64,000 nucleotides of DNA. Origin: Cladocopium goreaui (Eukaryota; Sar; Dinophyceae; Suessiales; Symbiodiniaceae). The notes below the pieces were generated by a model that was not told the DNA's origin, ran no database searches, and saw nothing but the letters and a program-made list of their open reading frames with translations. Where the stretch lies: positions 82,779 to 146,778 of the forward strand of contig CAMXCT020000512.1 of the NCBI GenBank assembly GCA_947184155.2. Reading direction: 5' to 3'. Of the stretch, positions 1 through 10,230 are shown piece by piece (within the stretch, counting starts at the first letter, position 1; each line of letters starts with the position of its first letter). A program made the translations under genes and the position numbers.

Positions 1-623
1 TTATTATTGTAAGTTAACATAATTTCATCTGTGTAGTCTATCCATTGTATATTCGTTTTTTTATTCTTTTCATCGTTCTCCACTGTTTTCCATAATTTGT
101 CTTTAACGGTTTTTATAAAACGCTCGGCAAAAGCAGGGTGGCCTCTTGTCCTTATATATAATTCAATGCTTTCGCTTTCTACATATGCTTGGAATTCACC
201 ACTTGCTATAGCTCTCTCGTCGTCGGTGTATATGATTTCAGGTTTCTTGCCCATCTTCTCTATTGCTTTCTTTGTTCCTTGAATAACACTGCCTGTCTCT
301 TTCCTTCTTACTGGGACTACGACAGCATACTTACTCAAACAATCAATACACACTAATCCAGCTCTGTATCTTTGTTTTACCATTAATTTTTCTTTGGAAA
401 TAAAGAATATATCAACTTGGTATCTATGATTGTTATGTGGAGCAACAAAGCTGTTATAGCCTCTCGGGTTCATTTTTATCTCTACACTCTTTTTGAAAAA
501 ATGTTCAACATCTTTCATAGTAATAGCTTTGTTTTTCTCCCTTGCATCCTTCAAAGTAGTGTTTTTGGAACCAAACCCTGCTTTATAAAAATATATGTTT
601 CCTGTGATTTCTTGCTTACTCAT
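1..623 (-). CDS. DDE (rve-type) integrase, Polinton-like; 3' end cut by window edge
   Basis: The minus-strand frame is open from the ATG at 623 to base 1, about 207 codons. It shows an integrase core: a first Asp in RYQVDIFF (about residue 71), a second in IYTDDERA (about 134) and a Glu in HPAFAERFIKT (about 167). This is the D,D,E triad of the rve/retroviral-integrase fold. The N-terminal part, with GFGSK and an SITMKDVEHF segment, and the GHPAFAER context resemble integrases of Polinton/Maverick and Polinton-like virus elements of protists. That family call is inference. Unlike the downstream copy, this one keeps a seven-T run near 56-62, so the frame continues into QWIDYTDEIMLTYNN, the expected post-catalytic segment. 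A Val replaces Thr before the first Asp. A helicase/HNH-like fragment lies just upstream on the same strand. Confidence 0.72.
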   Translation of the reverse strand, partial: MSKQEITGNIYFYKAGFGSKNTTLKDAREKNKAITMKDVEHFFKKSVEIKMNPRGYNSFVAPHNNHRYQVDIFFISKEKLMVKQRYRAGLVCIDCLSKYAVVVPVRRKETGSVIQGTKKAIEKMGKKPEIIYTDDERAIASGEFQAYVESESIELYIRTRGHPAFAERFIKTVKDKLWKTVENDEKNKKTNIQWIDYTDEIMLTYNN

Positions 624-660
624 ATCAATATTTTATTAAGTTTATTCTTTTGAAAAAAAT

Positions 661-1307
661 CTAATGTGAAGAAGAATTGCAGTGGCAACAATAAGCCTCG
701 CAGTTGTCAATAGAATGGCACAGTCCATTATCACCTCTCTGCGCCGTAAAGTTACTTGACAATTTGCCACCTCTGGTGTCAAGATTAAATTTAACTCCAC
801 AGTTTGCACAACAACCCTTGAACATCTTCAAACGTGTTCATCAATGTATTCATCAACTATTTCTCTTCCTCCTTTTCTGTCTTGTCCTTTGTAACCTTCA
901 ACCTTGTTTGAAAATAGCTAACTACCAAATTCTTAAACATATTTTCGTCGGCTTTGTCATTTTTGAAAAATATACATTATTGAAATCTGTTGCTCTGGTT
1001 ACAGCACACCATAGCCATTCTTTGCTCACCAAATAGTCGTTGTAATAGTTGTTTCCAATCCTGAACTTGTAGAGTTCATCACCACTCTCTTTCTTTTTAA
1101 GTGATTTCAGGTTATTGTTCAAAGTGTATATGTGGCTGTTCTTAATCAATCCGTTGAAGTTATGTAGCTATGCCAGTTGAAGTTTACAGGGTTATGTTTG
1201 TAAATCAAGTTGCTGTCAATTATATATACTCTCCTTGGACCTTGGATATTGAAATGTTTAAAACTTGATCCGTCCATTTCATTGATTGATGACTCTGCCG
1301 CAGCCAC
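661..1307 (-). pseudogene. SF1 helicase C-terminal fragment followed by HNH-like zinc domain (broken)
   Basis: Read on the minus strand, 1149-922 encodes EWLWCAVTRATDFNNVYF, which resembles the last conserved motif of superfamily 1 (Pif1-like) helicases (aromatic-x-A-x-T/S-R-A-T). Upstream sequence in another frame, to about 1307, reads SFKHFNIQGPRRVYIID and may belong to the same protein. Downstream, after frame changes, come KVEGYKGQDRKGGREI and then a 54-residue ORF (825-661) with two cysteine pairs, CCANC and YCCHCN, around an SSNFTAQRGDNG centre. This looks like a small HNH/treble-clef module. Such helicase-plus-HNH-like tails occur in algal-virus and Polinton-like ORFs (family knowledge; unconfirmed here). 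The reading frame changes at least twice and the N-terminal helicase motifs are missing, so it is a remnant. It shares strand and neighbourhood with the integrase at 1-623. Confidence 0.5.
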
Positions 1308-1545
1308 TCAGCCACTCAGCCGCTCTGCCAGACTGGCTGATGCAGCCACTCAGCCACTCAGCCACTCCAGCCATTCTGCCACAGTCGCTGCCAGAGTGGC
1401 TGGAGCAGCCACTCAGCCACTCAGCCACTCAGCCACTCTGCCACAGTCGCTGGAGCAGCCACTCGGCCACTCAGTCACTCAGAGTGGCTGAGTGCCTGAG
1501 TGGCTGCGTCAGCCACTCTGCCAGAGTGGCTGAGTGGCTGATGTG
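1291..1545. repeat. CAGCCACTC minisatellite with both orientations (hairpin-forming), copy 1
   Basis: The tract is built from CAGCCACTC units interleaved with the reverse complement GAGTGGCTG, and TGCCACAG or TGCCAG spacers. Units such as CAGCCACTC-TGCCA-GAGTGGCTG can fold into near-perfect hairpins. It lies exactly between the virus-like fragment and the Copia fragment. The other copy of the duplication has a longer array (44,160-44,595). ORFs reading HSATQPLSHSA here are repeat translations. Confidence 0.93.
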
Positions 1546-1555
1546 AAAATTTCCG

Positions 1556-2140
1556 CCATTGCGCGTTCAATCCGAATTTACAGAAGCAGTTTCGTATTTG
1601 GGGTGGTTACCAGAGAGTGGGGTTCCAAATGATCCTTTCCACAACTCTAAGCTAGAAAGCTTCATAACGCGAATCAAGGAAGGTGTCAGAGCCATTCATT
1701 TGGCCGCAGGATTTCCTCATGAGCTTTGGCCTAGAAGTGTAGAATACTTCTGCATTGCCAAGAGTGTCACATCATTGGCATCTATCCATCAAAATGAAAC
1801 AGATGAATCGAAGCGCAACAAGCAAGGATGGAACTCATACGAAGCCGCCGACAACGGTGACCCATTTGAGGGTCTTTGGGTGCCTGGGTGCTTTGATTTA
1901 CTACAAACCTCTCCCAAACATTTGGACAAGCTTGCATTTGAAGCTAGGACTGTTCCTGGTTTATTTGTAGGATGGAGACTTGATTCTGGGTACAAACGCA
2001 AGAAAATCCATCTCGTGCTTGACTATGAAAGTGTTAGATTGAATGCCAAAGGCTGCGGAAGGCCTATCCAAGTTCATGCATCCTTTGCTTTCCCATTGTT
2101 CAATGCTGCCAAGAGCAAAGTTGGAAGGAGGCTCAGGTGA
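1556..2140 (+). pseudogene. Copia integrase, C-terminal part (5' truncated)
   Basis: The open frame of about 190 codons begins inside the integrase catalytic domain. FHNSKLESFITRIKEGVRA has the position and pattern of the last catalytic helix, followed by the HELWPRSVEYFC helix and a GLFVGWRLDSGYK segment. That order is typical of the integrase-to-linker transition in dinoflagellate Copia polyproteins. The two catalytic Asp residues would lie upstream and are missing, because the sequence is cut by the CAGCCACTC array. The frame is lost near 2,125 by a small indel and the protein continues in another frame at 2,043-3,773. It is non-functional as it stands. Confidence 0.66.
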
Positions 2141-3773
2141 GTTGCCAAAGATTGCCTTGCCATTTGAGGAAGGTGCCCCAGATCCTATTGTCCGCAAGCG
2201 TAGAACGCACGTAACCTTGGATAGGGCAATTCGCTTTGAAAAAACACCTGGATGTTGTGGATGTGAGAAGGTTGCCGAAGGCGTCCCTCACACAGATGCT
2301 TGCCACGAGCGTTTCGGAACATTGTTGGAAAATGAAAAACTCGCTAGAGCTGCCAAAGAGCACGGTATCTCTGCACCGGAGACTCCAGCACCGAAAACAA
2401 CATCAGCAGCGCCTAAGACACCTGCAGGACCCATGTTGATTCAGGAAGCTCTTGATGCAAAAGCCTTCTTCCAGTGTTGCCATGCTGCACCTGGGAAGTT
2501 TGATGCTAAGGGACCGGAGCCCAAAGATCCTCAAAAGTTAGGTGATTTCTGGGAGTATGATGATTCCAAAGCTGCGTGGAAGATGGTTCATCTAAGGCCT
2601 AGGAAACGTCTTTATGCCCCTGTTGGAAAAGATTGTCCTTTTGAAGCCAAAGATGTAACATCCGAAAGGTTAACAGAATGGAAGTGTCATGGAGTAACCT
2701 CAGTGCACCGTGACAATTGGCAAGCTCATCCTCACCAAAGAATTTCTTCCAAGAGTTGGGCGGGATGCACATGGTTTTTCCCATCAAAGCCAATCGGCCC
2801 GAAGCAGGGTACCATGAATGCATGCCAAGCAAATGTGTCCAAAGCCAATCATCACAGCCAACGCTTTGAGAAGCGGAGTGATTTCTTCATTGCATCAATG
2901 AGCAGAGACTATCCCAAGAGTTCAACTGAACTGCGAAGTATCGCAGCAGGCATTTCTCTGGTCAAACCTCCAAAAGCTAGGAAGATCAGAGGGGACAAAG
3001 GTCATACAATGTTTGAATTTTGCTGCTGTGAAGATTCCATGCTTGGAAAAGTGAACCAGGAACGTGACATGGATCATCTTCGCATCACAAAAGAAGGCAA
3101 CAATATGGCTGATGATAGAGAGGTTGACAGTTTGATACAGTTGCTATCCAACTTTCCTGGTTGCGATCTCTGGGCCAGCATCCCTTGTGACCCTTGGAGC
3201 GCATGGCAGCAAGTCAACAAATCTCGCTTAGGGAAAAGCTTCGTTCGCAGGTTGGAAACGTCCAGGCGAAAGTCTAGAAAGATCCTTAAGAATTTCATAA
3301 GGTGTGCAGAGAAAGTTTTGGAAAACGGCGGCCATGTGGCTTTTGAGTGGCCCCGTGGTTGTGCTGGTTGGAATTTGCCAGAGTTGGTACAGTTCATCGT
3401 CAAACGCAACCTTTATGTTTCAGAACCTGATGGCTGCACATTAGGACTTGTCGATAGTGATGGACGCCCACACCTAAAGAAGTGGCGAGTAGTAACCAGC
3501 TCATATAGGCTAGAAAGGAACTTGGATGCATACATATGTGAACATCCTCGTGACTTCCAACATTCCAGGCTTGAAGGATCAAAGACATCAAAGTCAGCTT
3601 TCTGCACGGAAACCATGTGCAGATGTGTCAGTAATTCCTCCTATGTACAAGATGTTCCTCTCATGCCAACAGTCATGTCGAGCCCTGAAGCACAACACCA
3701 ATCAAACCAGCCAGATCAAGACGATGTTTTTGCTGCGATTCACATGTTGCTGGGGAGTTGGACGGAATCCTGA
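2043..3773 (+). CDS. Copia polyprotein segment: Cys-rich linker and DNA methyltransferase-like domain
   Basis: This is a 576-codon open frame; its ATG is arbitrary because it is the continuation of the upstream integrase frame. Around residues 68-92 a Cys/His patch (TPGCCGCEK...HTDACHERF) matches the linker of dinoflagellate Copia polyproteins. Residues 324-335 (FEFCCCEDSMLG) sit where a SAM-binding loop would be. SIPCDPWS (Cys at about 382) resembles the PC nucleophile motif IV of C5 cytosine methyltransferases, and FEWPRGCAGW (Glu435) resembles motif VI. The order I-IV-VI is correct. Retrotransposon-borne cytosine methyltransferases have been reported in Symbiodinium-group genomes, which supports the reading, but catalytic activity here is inference. 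Copy 2 has a 2-bp deletion that ends this frame early. Confidence 0.62.
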   Translation: MPKAAEGLSKFMHPLLSHCSMLPRAKLEGGSGELPKIALPFEEGAPDPIVRKRRTHVTLDRAIRFEKTPGCCGCEKVAEGVPHTDACHERFGTLLENEKLARAAKEHGISAPETPAPKTTSAAPKTPAGPMLIQEALDAKAFFQCCHAAPGKFDAKGPEPKDPQKLGDFWEYDDSKAAWKMVHLRPRKRLYAPVGKDCPFEAKDVTSERLTEWKCHGVTSVHRDNWQAHPHQRISSKSWAGCTWFFPSKPIGPKQGTMNACQANVSKANHHSQRFEKRSDFFIASMSRDYPKSSTELRSIAAGISLVKPPKARKIRGDKGHTMFEFCCCEDSMLGKVNQERDMDHLRITKEGNNMADDREVDSLIQLLSNFPGCDLWASIPCDPWSAWQQVNKSRLGKSFVRRLETSRRKSRKILKNFIRCAEKVLENGGHVAFEWPRGCAGWNLPELVQFIVKRNLYVSEPDGCTLGLVDSDGRPHLKKWRVVTSSYRLERNLDAYICEHPRDFQHSRLEGSKTSKSAFCTETMCRCVSNSSYVQDVPLMPTVMSSPEAQHQSNQPDQDDVFAAIHMLLGSWTES

Positions 3774-3856
3774 CAAATGGGACTTGGTCGTATGAAGGAG
3801 TCGTTCCAAGATCTGAACTCATGTAGAGAAAGGAACCTTTTCATGTAGGACGTATC

Positions 3857-4439
3857 ATGACCATTCTTAGCATAAAGCACTACGAGTCACCAGAATTGAG
3901 AAAGTTGAAGGCCAGAATTGTTTTTCGCGGCGACCAGATTAGAGATGGAGAAGGTGATCTCGCAGTCCTTCTGGATTCAAAGGTTTGTCCTGCAGGCATG
4001 TCAGCCATAAATGGTAACTTGGCTTTTGGTGCAATCAAAGTTAGCAAGACCACGCAGTCAGATGTGGTGCGTGCCTATCTGCAATCCTTTTTGGATACCA
4101 AAGTGCCTACGTGAGTCGAACTTCCAGTAGAACTAGTTCCAGAAAATTTGCGTCACATCGTGCGTCCATGTGTTAGGCTGTGGTGCTCACGGTATGGCCA
4201 TCCCGAAAGTGGCTATCATTGGAATGAACGCTTCAAATCACTAATGACACAGATGAATGGTGTACACCTGGATGATTTTCCCTCCAACTATTGGTTGCCA
4301 TCGTATGGAATGTTGCTTAGTCTGTATGTAGACGACATTTTGGTGAGCGGACCCGAAGGCAGACATGAGTCCTTTTTGGGCGGAACTTCAGAAACATCTT
4401 GAGATAGATGAACCGTCTGATGTCAACCGCGTACTATAG
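3857..4439 (+). pseudogene. Copia reverse transcriptase, partial, with in-frame stop and frameshift
   Basis: The first part (3,857-4,114) contains RKLKARIVFRGDQIRD, the N-terminal RVT_2 block. After one in-frame TGA (4,112-4,114) the same frame resumes with VELPVELVPENLRH and reaches LYVDDILVSG, the catalytic YVDD (codons at about 4,325-4,336). Five Ts near 4,373 shift the frame relative to copy 2, which has four and reads FWAELQKHLEID correctly. The RNase H domain is absent. The TGA is shared by both duplicate copies, so it predates the duplication; the T-run change came later or is a sequencing error. Confidence 0.72.
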
Positions 4440-6441
4440 GTAGAATTTGTCATGGATGGGGTTTCCACCACATGTTCGTTTGAAATGACTGAGTTCATCG
4501 AAAATGCATGTTCCATGTATGAAGAGTTGAGCGGAAGAAGCCTCAAGCCTGCTCCATCGCCACATGTCTCGGAAGGCCGCTGACTCGGATGGGCGTTCGG
4601 TCAATTCCAAAGCATGCCAAGCAAAATCAAAACGGTTTCTGAATTCCTCCAATGAACGAACATCACTCCCTGATGGCACTTTGAGGTTCAAAAGGTGATT
4701 CTGGGTCAAGGCAACCCCTTTATCTTTCTCCATTTTGAACTTCTCAAATACGGTCCACAACAGATGTCTGCCCTTTGGTTGGCAACCAAGCTTCTGTGCC
4801 TCCTCCTGCACTGTTTGCATTGCAAAACGAGTCCCTTTGGAGAGTTCAAGCAACTTGCTCCCCAAAACTCTATCAAGCAGTGGAGGAGGCAACGAATTAG
4901 CTAATTTTGCATTAGGGTTCATACACTCTTGGGTCCAGGCAACACAGGAGTCTTTTCAGTTTTGGCCAACTTGCAAACCACATTGAAAACAAAATTCCTG
5001 AAAGTTCTGGCTTCTGCGGTGCTCTTGGGAAGAGATTGGTGTCATAATGCTTAACCCTCATCAGCTTTTTCTCTGCTTTGTAAGGGTCACTGGATTGGGC
5101 ATTGGAAATGACTGCTGACCCTCTTGATGATTGAGGAGAGCTCCCACCACCCCCATTCCGTAACGCTCCCGAAACGGAAGCCGGTTTTGAACCCTTGCAA
5201 GAAGATGATGAAGATGAGCTTGAAGGTGAATTTGGTGGACCTCTCTCAGCCGGTGGTGATACAACAGTTGCTGCGATTGCTTTATTACTACTCTGGTGTC
5301 CCGTCATGGGCTGCTTGATCAACATTTCTGGATCTTTCCTAGATTGAGGCAGTCCTGATTGTGAATCATACCCACTACCCGGTGCCCCTCCAGCGGTGCC
5401 TAATGGCAACTCGCTGGCCGCTGTAGAATGCAGATCCTGATTCGGAATCACACTGGTAGAATGTGGAAACGATTTGGACCGGCGGATGCAATGGACAAAC
5501 CCCTTGAGGGGTGGCTACGGAGAAACTGGTGGACCTTCACTGGCATTTCGTGGGTCACCTACTCCTACACCCGCGCCATTTGAGTCTATGACTGTGGTGT
5601 TCAATGACGTCCTTAAGGAAGAAATGACAACACATTGATCATCGACCGGCCTCAACAGTGTCTCAACCAAGCATGGTTGTTCTTCAACCTTCTTGGTCAA
5701 CATCGAGTTCATATGAACCAGCTCTGAAATCTTCCCTTCCAACGTTGAAACATGAATCTGCGCTTCCTTTCTCAAATTCATCAGCTCCAATTGAATGCGT
5801 TCAAGTTTTTGATGGGCACGGGCAACCTCTTCCCTAGCTTGATTTCGGATTCCTTCTACGTCTAGCCTAGCTGAATCTACCAGTTGAGAAGCCTGCAATT
5901 GGGTCTCAGCTACTTGGGCTTGGGATTCCTTGGAAGCTTGTGATGCAACCTGCTGAGAAAACTGGATTGCCTCGCTCCGCAAATCATTACGAACTTGCTC
6001 AATGTACTGGAATGCTTCTGCCTGGACCTCATTCCTAGGTCCCACTATGGCTTCATTTGCCTGAGCTAAAACAAGAAGATCCAAAGTTAAATGAAGTTCA
6101 TTCCTAGTTTGATGAGTATTCTGCACAAAAGTCTGATGTGTCTGAGATTGCGATGCATCTGGCACAGCCCCCGAAGGAGATTGGTTAGGCACTTCATTTG
6201 TTGGAGTGCTACCTCCCTGAAGGAAATTGGATAGGGTTTCGGGACTTTGAACTGGACTCTGAACCGGACTTAGTGCTCTTGGTCTCTGGATCATAGCCCT
6301 AATTTCTGGTGAAGAACTTGAAATGGACACAGTAGAGCTTCCTTGTTCCGCCCTCACTTGGGATGCAGGCACAATGGCTCCCCTATCCGATCTAGATCTT
6401 ACCTCACTAGAGTCTGATGGTGATTCATTTAGATTCGGCAT
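4434..6441 (-). pseudogene. Copia gag-like protein with coiled coil, broken into three frames, copy 1
   Basis: Minus-strand frames read in order. 6441-5515 is a Ser/Pro/Gln-rich N-terminus followed by a long heptad-rich coiled coil (residues about 120-260, Gln/Glu/Ala-rich). 5451-4912 is a Ser-rich linker (PPNSPSSSSSSSS) and a conserved YKAEKKLMRVKHYDTNLFP segment. 4922-4434 is an NSLPPPLLDRVLGSKLLEL capsid-like helical domain with KGRHLLWTVFEKFKM. This order matches gag proteins of dinoflagellate Copia elements. The middle junction is frameshifted in both copies, and copy 1 also lacks 7 bp near 5,473. It ends where the opposite-strand RT fragment begins. The coiled coil suggests self-assembly into particles; no zinc knuckle is visible. 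Confidence 0.6.
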
Positions 6442-6639
6442 TGCTCAGTTGGCTGGGCAATGCACAAACTCTCCCACCCTGCAAGGGTTAAACCCTTTTT
6501 CTTTTCACTTCACACAGTCCAATCTGAACACAACCACTCTTCAATGGTCTCGAAGGAGTCTTCAAAGTAACTCACTGATCGATGGCCTGGTGCAAATGGT
6601 CTACGCAGAACTTCACGTGAATTGTCTCAATGTATTAAT

Positions 6640-7610
6640 GAAAAGGACCTGCACTCTTCAAGATACCGCGCTTTGTCATCGATAAAAAGAATCTGCTTGT
6701 GATCCAAATCAAGTTGCCGAATGAAGTCCCGAAGCACACCAGCCTTCCCTCGTTCCCACGATCTCGCCTTGTAATCAAGACAAATGAGAAGCTGCAATCT
6801 GTTGCGTTCAAGAACTCAATGACTTCGTTCACCCTCCGGTCTGTGTCGACCTAAAAAAGAATTGCAACGAACAACGACTTGTTCAAAGTTTCTCCCAACC
6901 GAACCGTCTTCACAACAGTGTCAACACACTCCTGCGGAGTACGAACAAAAAAATGAGCGTCGCCTGTCCGGCTTCTATTGAATACTTGGTGCCAGTCGAT
7001 AAACAAGAACTTAGATGCCCTTGTGACTCCTCGTAAATCCAGATCATCGATCCACCTAACGAAAGATAAACTCAGGATCGGGTGTCCACAATAACCAAGT
7101 GCCACCAGCTCCGGGCCTGGATGACAAATTGAAGGTTTTGGGATGATCTTCCAATCGAAATCTTACTAATCGGGATGACGAAGCAGTTGACTGATGCTGT
7201 GCCTCGTACTCCTGCTGAATCACTGGCTTACGGAAAGTCGCTCGACCAAGCTGGGACTCGTCAAGGATGTGTGGGTACGAATTGGACTAAAAGCCTTGTT
7301 GCAAACCTCCACGGATGAATGCAGCCTTTTGACTGTATCCTCTTCGGCCACCTCTCCCAAAATCGATTAAATCCCAGAGAATTGAATTGATGTCAGAATA
7401 TGCAGAGTGTTGCACAAAAGTGCCAGAGATGTTGTCGACAAAGCCCACAGCCTTGCGGCTGGTATCCACGAGAACACGACGCCACAACATAAATGGCAAT
7501 GCAGCAGTGCGAGCACCCTTTTGTCGGACACTTGAGCCAAACCCGGTTGTTGGAATATATGTGCTACCCCAACCCAGGCTGGCAGGTCTTGAAACATGAT
7601 GCAAGCTCAA
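6640..7610 (-). pseudogene. Broken ORF with HAD-like (phosphatase-fold) motifs, copy 1
   Basis: From 7610 the frame encodes ALPFMLWRRVLVDTSRK and a Gly-rich stretch, then after a TAG continues as SQLGRATFRKPVIQQEYEAQ and GGTWLLWTP. A frame change leads to SKFLFIDWHQVFNR, like HAD motif I although the second Asp is replaced by His. Another TAG and frame change follow. FVLIT resembles motif II, WERGKAGVLRDF could supply the motif III Lys, and KQILFIDDKARYLE resembles the acidic motif IV. The order is right for a HAD-fold hydrolase or phosphatase-like domain, but the identity is inferred from motifs only. It lies just upstream of, and on the same strand as, the gag-like ORF, so it may be cargo or a 5' part of that element. 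Confidence 0.38.
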
Positions 7611-7734
7611 TAGATGTGTGTTAACAACATCTTAGGTATAAACATAGCTCACTATTAGGTTACGGGTGGTGCGTCATGGCATCTCACCCTCAGGTTGGTA
7701 AATTGGTCAAACCACCTGTATTTCTTCTTCTTAG

Positions 7735-8100
7735 ATAGTAGATAGATACAGAGATAGAAAGATAGTCAGACAGATGACAAACCGATAGATAGACAGATCA
7801 TTAGATAGACACGTAGATGTTAAACAAACAGACAGATAGGTGGGAGAGAGATGAACAGATAAATAGATAGACAGCTAGACAGACAGACAGACAGATAGGT
7901 AGATAGATAGGTAGTTAGACAGATACATAGAAAGACAGAAAGATAGAAAGATAGATAGAAAGACAGCTTGATAGATACACGATAGATCCAAAGACAAATA
8001 GATAGACAACTAGATAGATACAGAGGCAGATAGTTAGCAAGTTAGATAGATACATAGACAGACAGATTGACAGATAGACAAAAAAAAACAGATAGCTAGA
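7735..8100. repeat. Degenerate TAGA/CAGA microsatellite, copy 1
   Basis: About 370 bp of imperfect tetranucleotide repeats (TAGA, CAGA, GATA with interruptions), purine-rich on the plus strand. The matching tract in the second duplicate copy lies at 50,795-51,165. Confidence 0.92.
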
Positions 8101-8109
8101 GAGAAAGAT

Positions 8110-9570
8110 AAGCCGACACCACCCCCACCCTTCGATCCATCAGTGGGTTCGCTCTGCCAGCCATCAATCGCAACAACTCACCTCTCCTATAGTTTCCTAT
8201 CTGAAACTTCCACCACCGCCTTGTGCGCTACTACTGGTACTTCACCTAAGACTGGACTTGTTAGTTGCACTAAGACTTGACTCTGTTTCGACTCAAGACT
8301 GGGCCTGCTATGTGCTTGCCTTGGAATACTTGACTCAGACTGAATGCTTGACTTACAACTCTAACGCTCCACTATTAGCATTTATAACCAAATGGCTATG
8401 GGTCAAAACCCTGGTACCCTGGTGAACACCAAAATGGCTGGCAAACGGGAGTTCACACCCCAACATATTTCATTTGTAGGTTTTGACCATTCATTCCAAA
8501 ATTCTAGGAAAAATAGATCTCGAGACGACCCTCTCATGGAATGATGTATGGGGTTCTCATAGGCAAAACGGCGCGCCAGAACGTAGAATCGTGAACTGAA
8601 GAAATGCGTCGGTTCTGCCTGAAAACTTTGCAATGACCGTGCATATCTCATTGTATACAAATGTCCTCTCAACATGTGCTTGAAAATGCCTTTTATCGGA
8701 TTGAATTCGCACAGCCAAAAAGGGCGCGTGACCGTCGTGAAGAAAATGCCTATGTACTGTACCGCAAGACCGAAGATTGCACCGCAGAATGGATCAGCCG
8801 AACATGTGCAAGTGCCCGGGAACAGCGACCTATCCAACCTTGCATGCCGGGGAGCAATGGATCAGCCGCGTTGCGCCAATCGAGACGTGAGAATCACTCC
8901 CACCAATGAAGCTCCACAATGTAGAAGCCAGAACTCCGGGTTCAAGTGCCTATCAGTTGCTACCAGAATCTGGATACTGATCATCTCAAACGCAAAGAGC
9001 GGGAGACCTTTTGACATGTTTTGAACTGTTCCAACGGCACCTAACCAACTTGCCAAGGTTCTACAAAGTTGTTCAAGATGACTGCATATGACTGCAGATT
9101 CATACTAAAATGCCCCGCTGCAAGATGTCTCAACGACGACCACAAAACAAAAATGAGTATACACATGCACATCAAAAAATGATTAATATATATATATATT
9201 TACATATATATACATGTAACAAATTAAAACTGAAATATCATATATTGAATATACAACAAAAGTGTGTATATATATATATATATTAAGATGTATTACATAT
9301 AACATTGTACTGGTATAAGAATAAAACTATGTAAATATATATATATGAAAGGACTGTTGTGAGCGGCAGAATCCACAAGTTTTGGGGAAGAACAGTTTCA
9401 TCAGAATAGTTTCCTACTACTTGCCCTCACAAGAGTCGTTTCTGACACATGTCATGGCACCAAGTAATTACACTACATCAATCATCTGCCTACATCTGCC
9501 CTACATCTGTCCAATTGCACACATCTGTTTCCAACATCTGCCTTCACTTCTCTGCATTGACTGCACAGAT
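8110..9570. other. No supported gene; AT-rich stretch inside
   Basis: I see no recognisable coding sequence. Short ORFs on both strands lack motifs and are the same length in both duplicate copies only because the DNA is nearly identical. At 9,180-9,345 there are TA/ATAT runs. Confidence 0.6.
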
Positions 9571-9576
9571 TAATCC

Positions 9577-9596
9577 AGATTAATCATGATTAATCT
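9577..9596. repeat. Perfect 20-bp palindrome, copy 1
   Basis: AGATTAATCATGATTAATCT is its own reverse complement, and a further GATTAATC lies just before it. It sits immediately left of the composite minisatellite. The same palindrome is at 52,639-52,658. Confidence 0.9.
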
Positions 9597-9597
9597 A

Positions 9598-10230
9598 GAA
9601 CCAAAAAATTAAGCTTCGGTGGTATCCCCACAGCCGCAACGCTTTATTTTCACAAATCTTTCTGAAACGTGCTGCGAAGCCAAGCGCTAGAAACACCTCA
9701 GCTGGGTTTCTGTGAGTTAAATGGCCGCAAATCCTGTTGAACCTGACCTGGCTCTGCACCAAAGCCTCCCAGACGTAGCTCCAGAACCTTCTCCGGAACC
9801 CTGTTGAACCTGACCTGGCTCTGCACCAACGCCTCCCGGAACCTTCTCCGAAACCTTCTCCAGAACCCTGTTGAACCTGACCTGGCTCTGCACCAAAGCC
9901 TCCCACGCCTTCACCGGAACCTTCTCCGGAGCCCTGTTGAACCTGACCTGGCTCTGCACCAAAGCAGACCCGGAACCTTTGGAACCTTTTCCGGAACCCT
10001 GTTGAACCTGACCTGGCTCTGCACCAAAGCCTCCCGGAACCTTCTCCGGAACCTTTTCCGGAACCCTGTTGAACCTAACCTGGCTCTGCACCAAAGCCTC
10101 ACACACCTTCTCGGGAACCTTCTCCGGAACCTGACCTGGCTCTGCACCAAAGCAGACCCGGAACCTCCGGAACCTGCACCAAAGCCTCCCGGAACCTTCT
10201 CCGGAACCTTCTCCGGAACCCTGCTGGCTT
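9598..10230. repeat. Composite minisatellite element (about 65-bp units) with unique head, copy 1
   Basis: A head of about 120 bp beginning AAGCTTCGGTGGTATCCCC is followed by seven or eight units of about 64-69 bp containing TGAACCTGACCTGGCTCTGC and internal GGAACCTTCTCC repeats with TTCCGGAA palindromes. A diverged relative, including the head, occurs in inverted orientation at 15,547-15,885, so this is a dispersed element and not only a local array. Long ORFs here, reading EPGQVQQGSGEG or LNLTWLCTKAS, are repeat translations. Confidence 0.88.

Larger units (their letters stand above)
1556..4440 (+). mobile_element. Copia-type retrotransposon pol fragment with methyltransferase-like domain, copy 1
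   Basis: The fragment runs integrase C-terminus, linker, methyltransferase-like domain, then the first part of reverse transcriptase. It has no gag, protease, RNase H or recognisable LTRs. Its left edge abuts the CAGCCACTC array. Its right edge abuts a gag fragment on the opposite strand, so two Copia fragments meet tail to tail at about 4,440. Confidence 0.8.

Noticed and set aside
1210-1546. ORFs reading HSATQPLSHSA in both duplicate copies
   Set aside because: Translation of the CAGCCACTC array.
8403-8837. 144-codon minus-strand ORF, also at 51,465
   Set aside because: No motif, no coding bias; preserved only because the duplicate copies are nearly identical.
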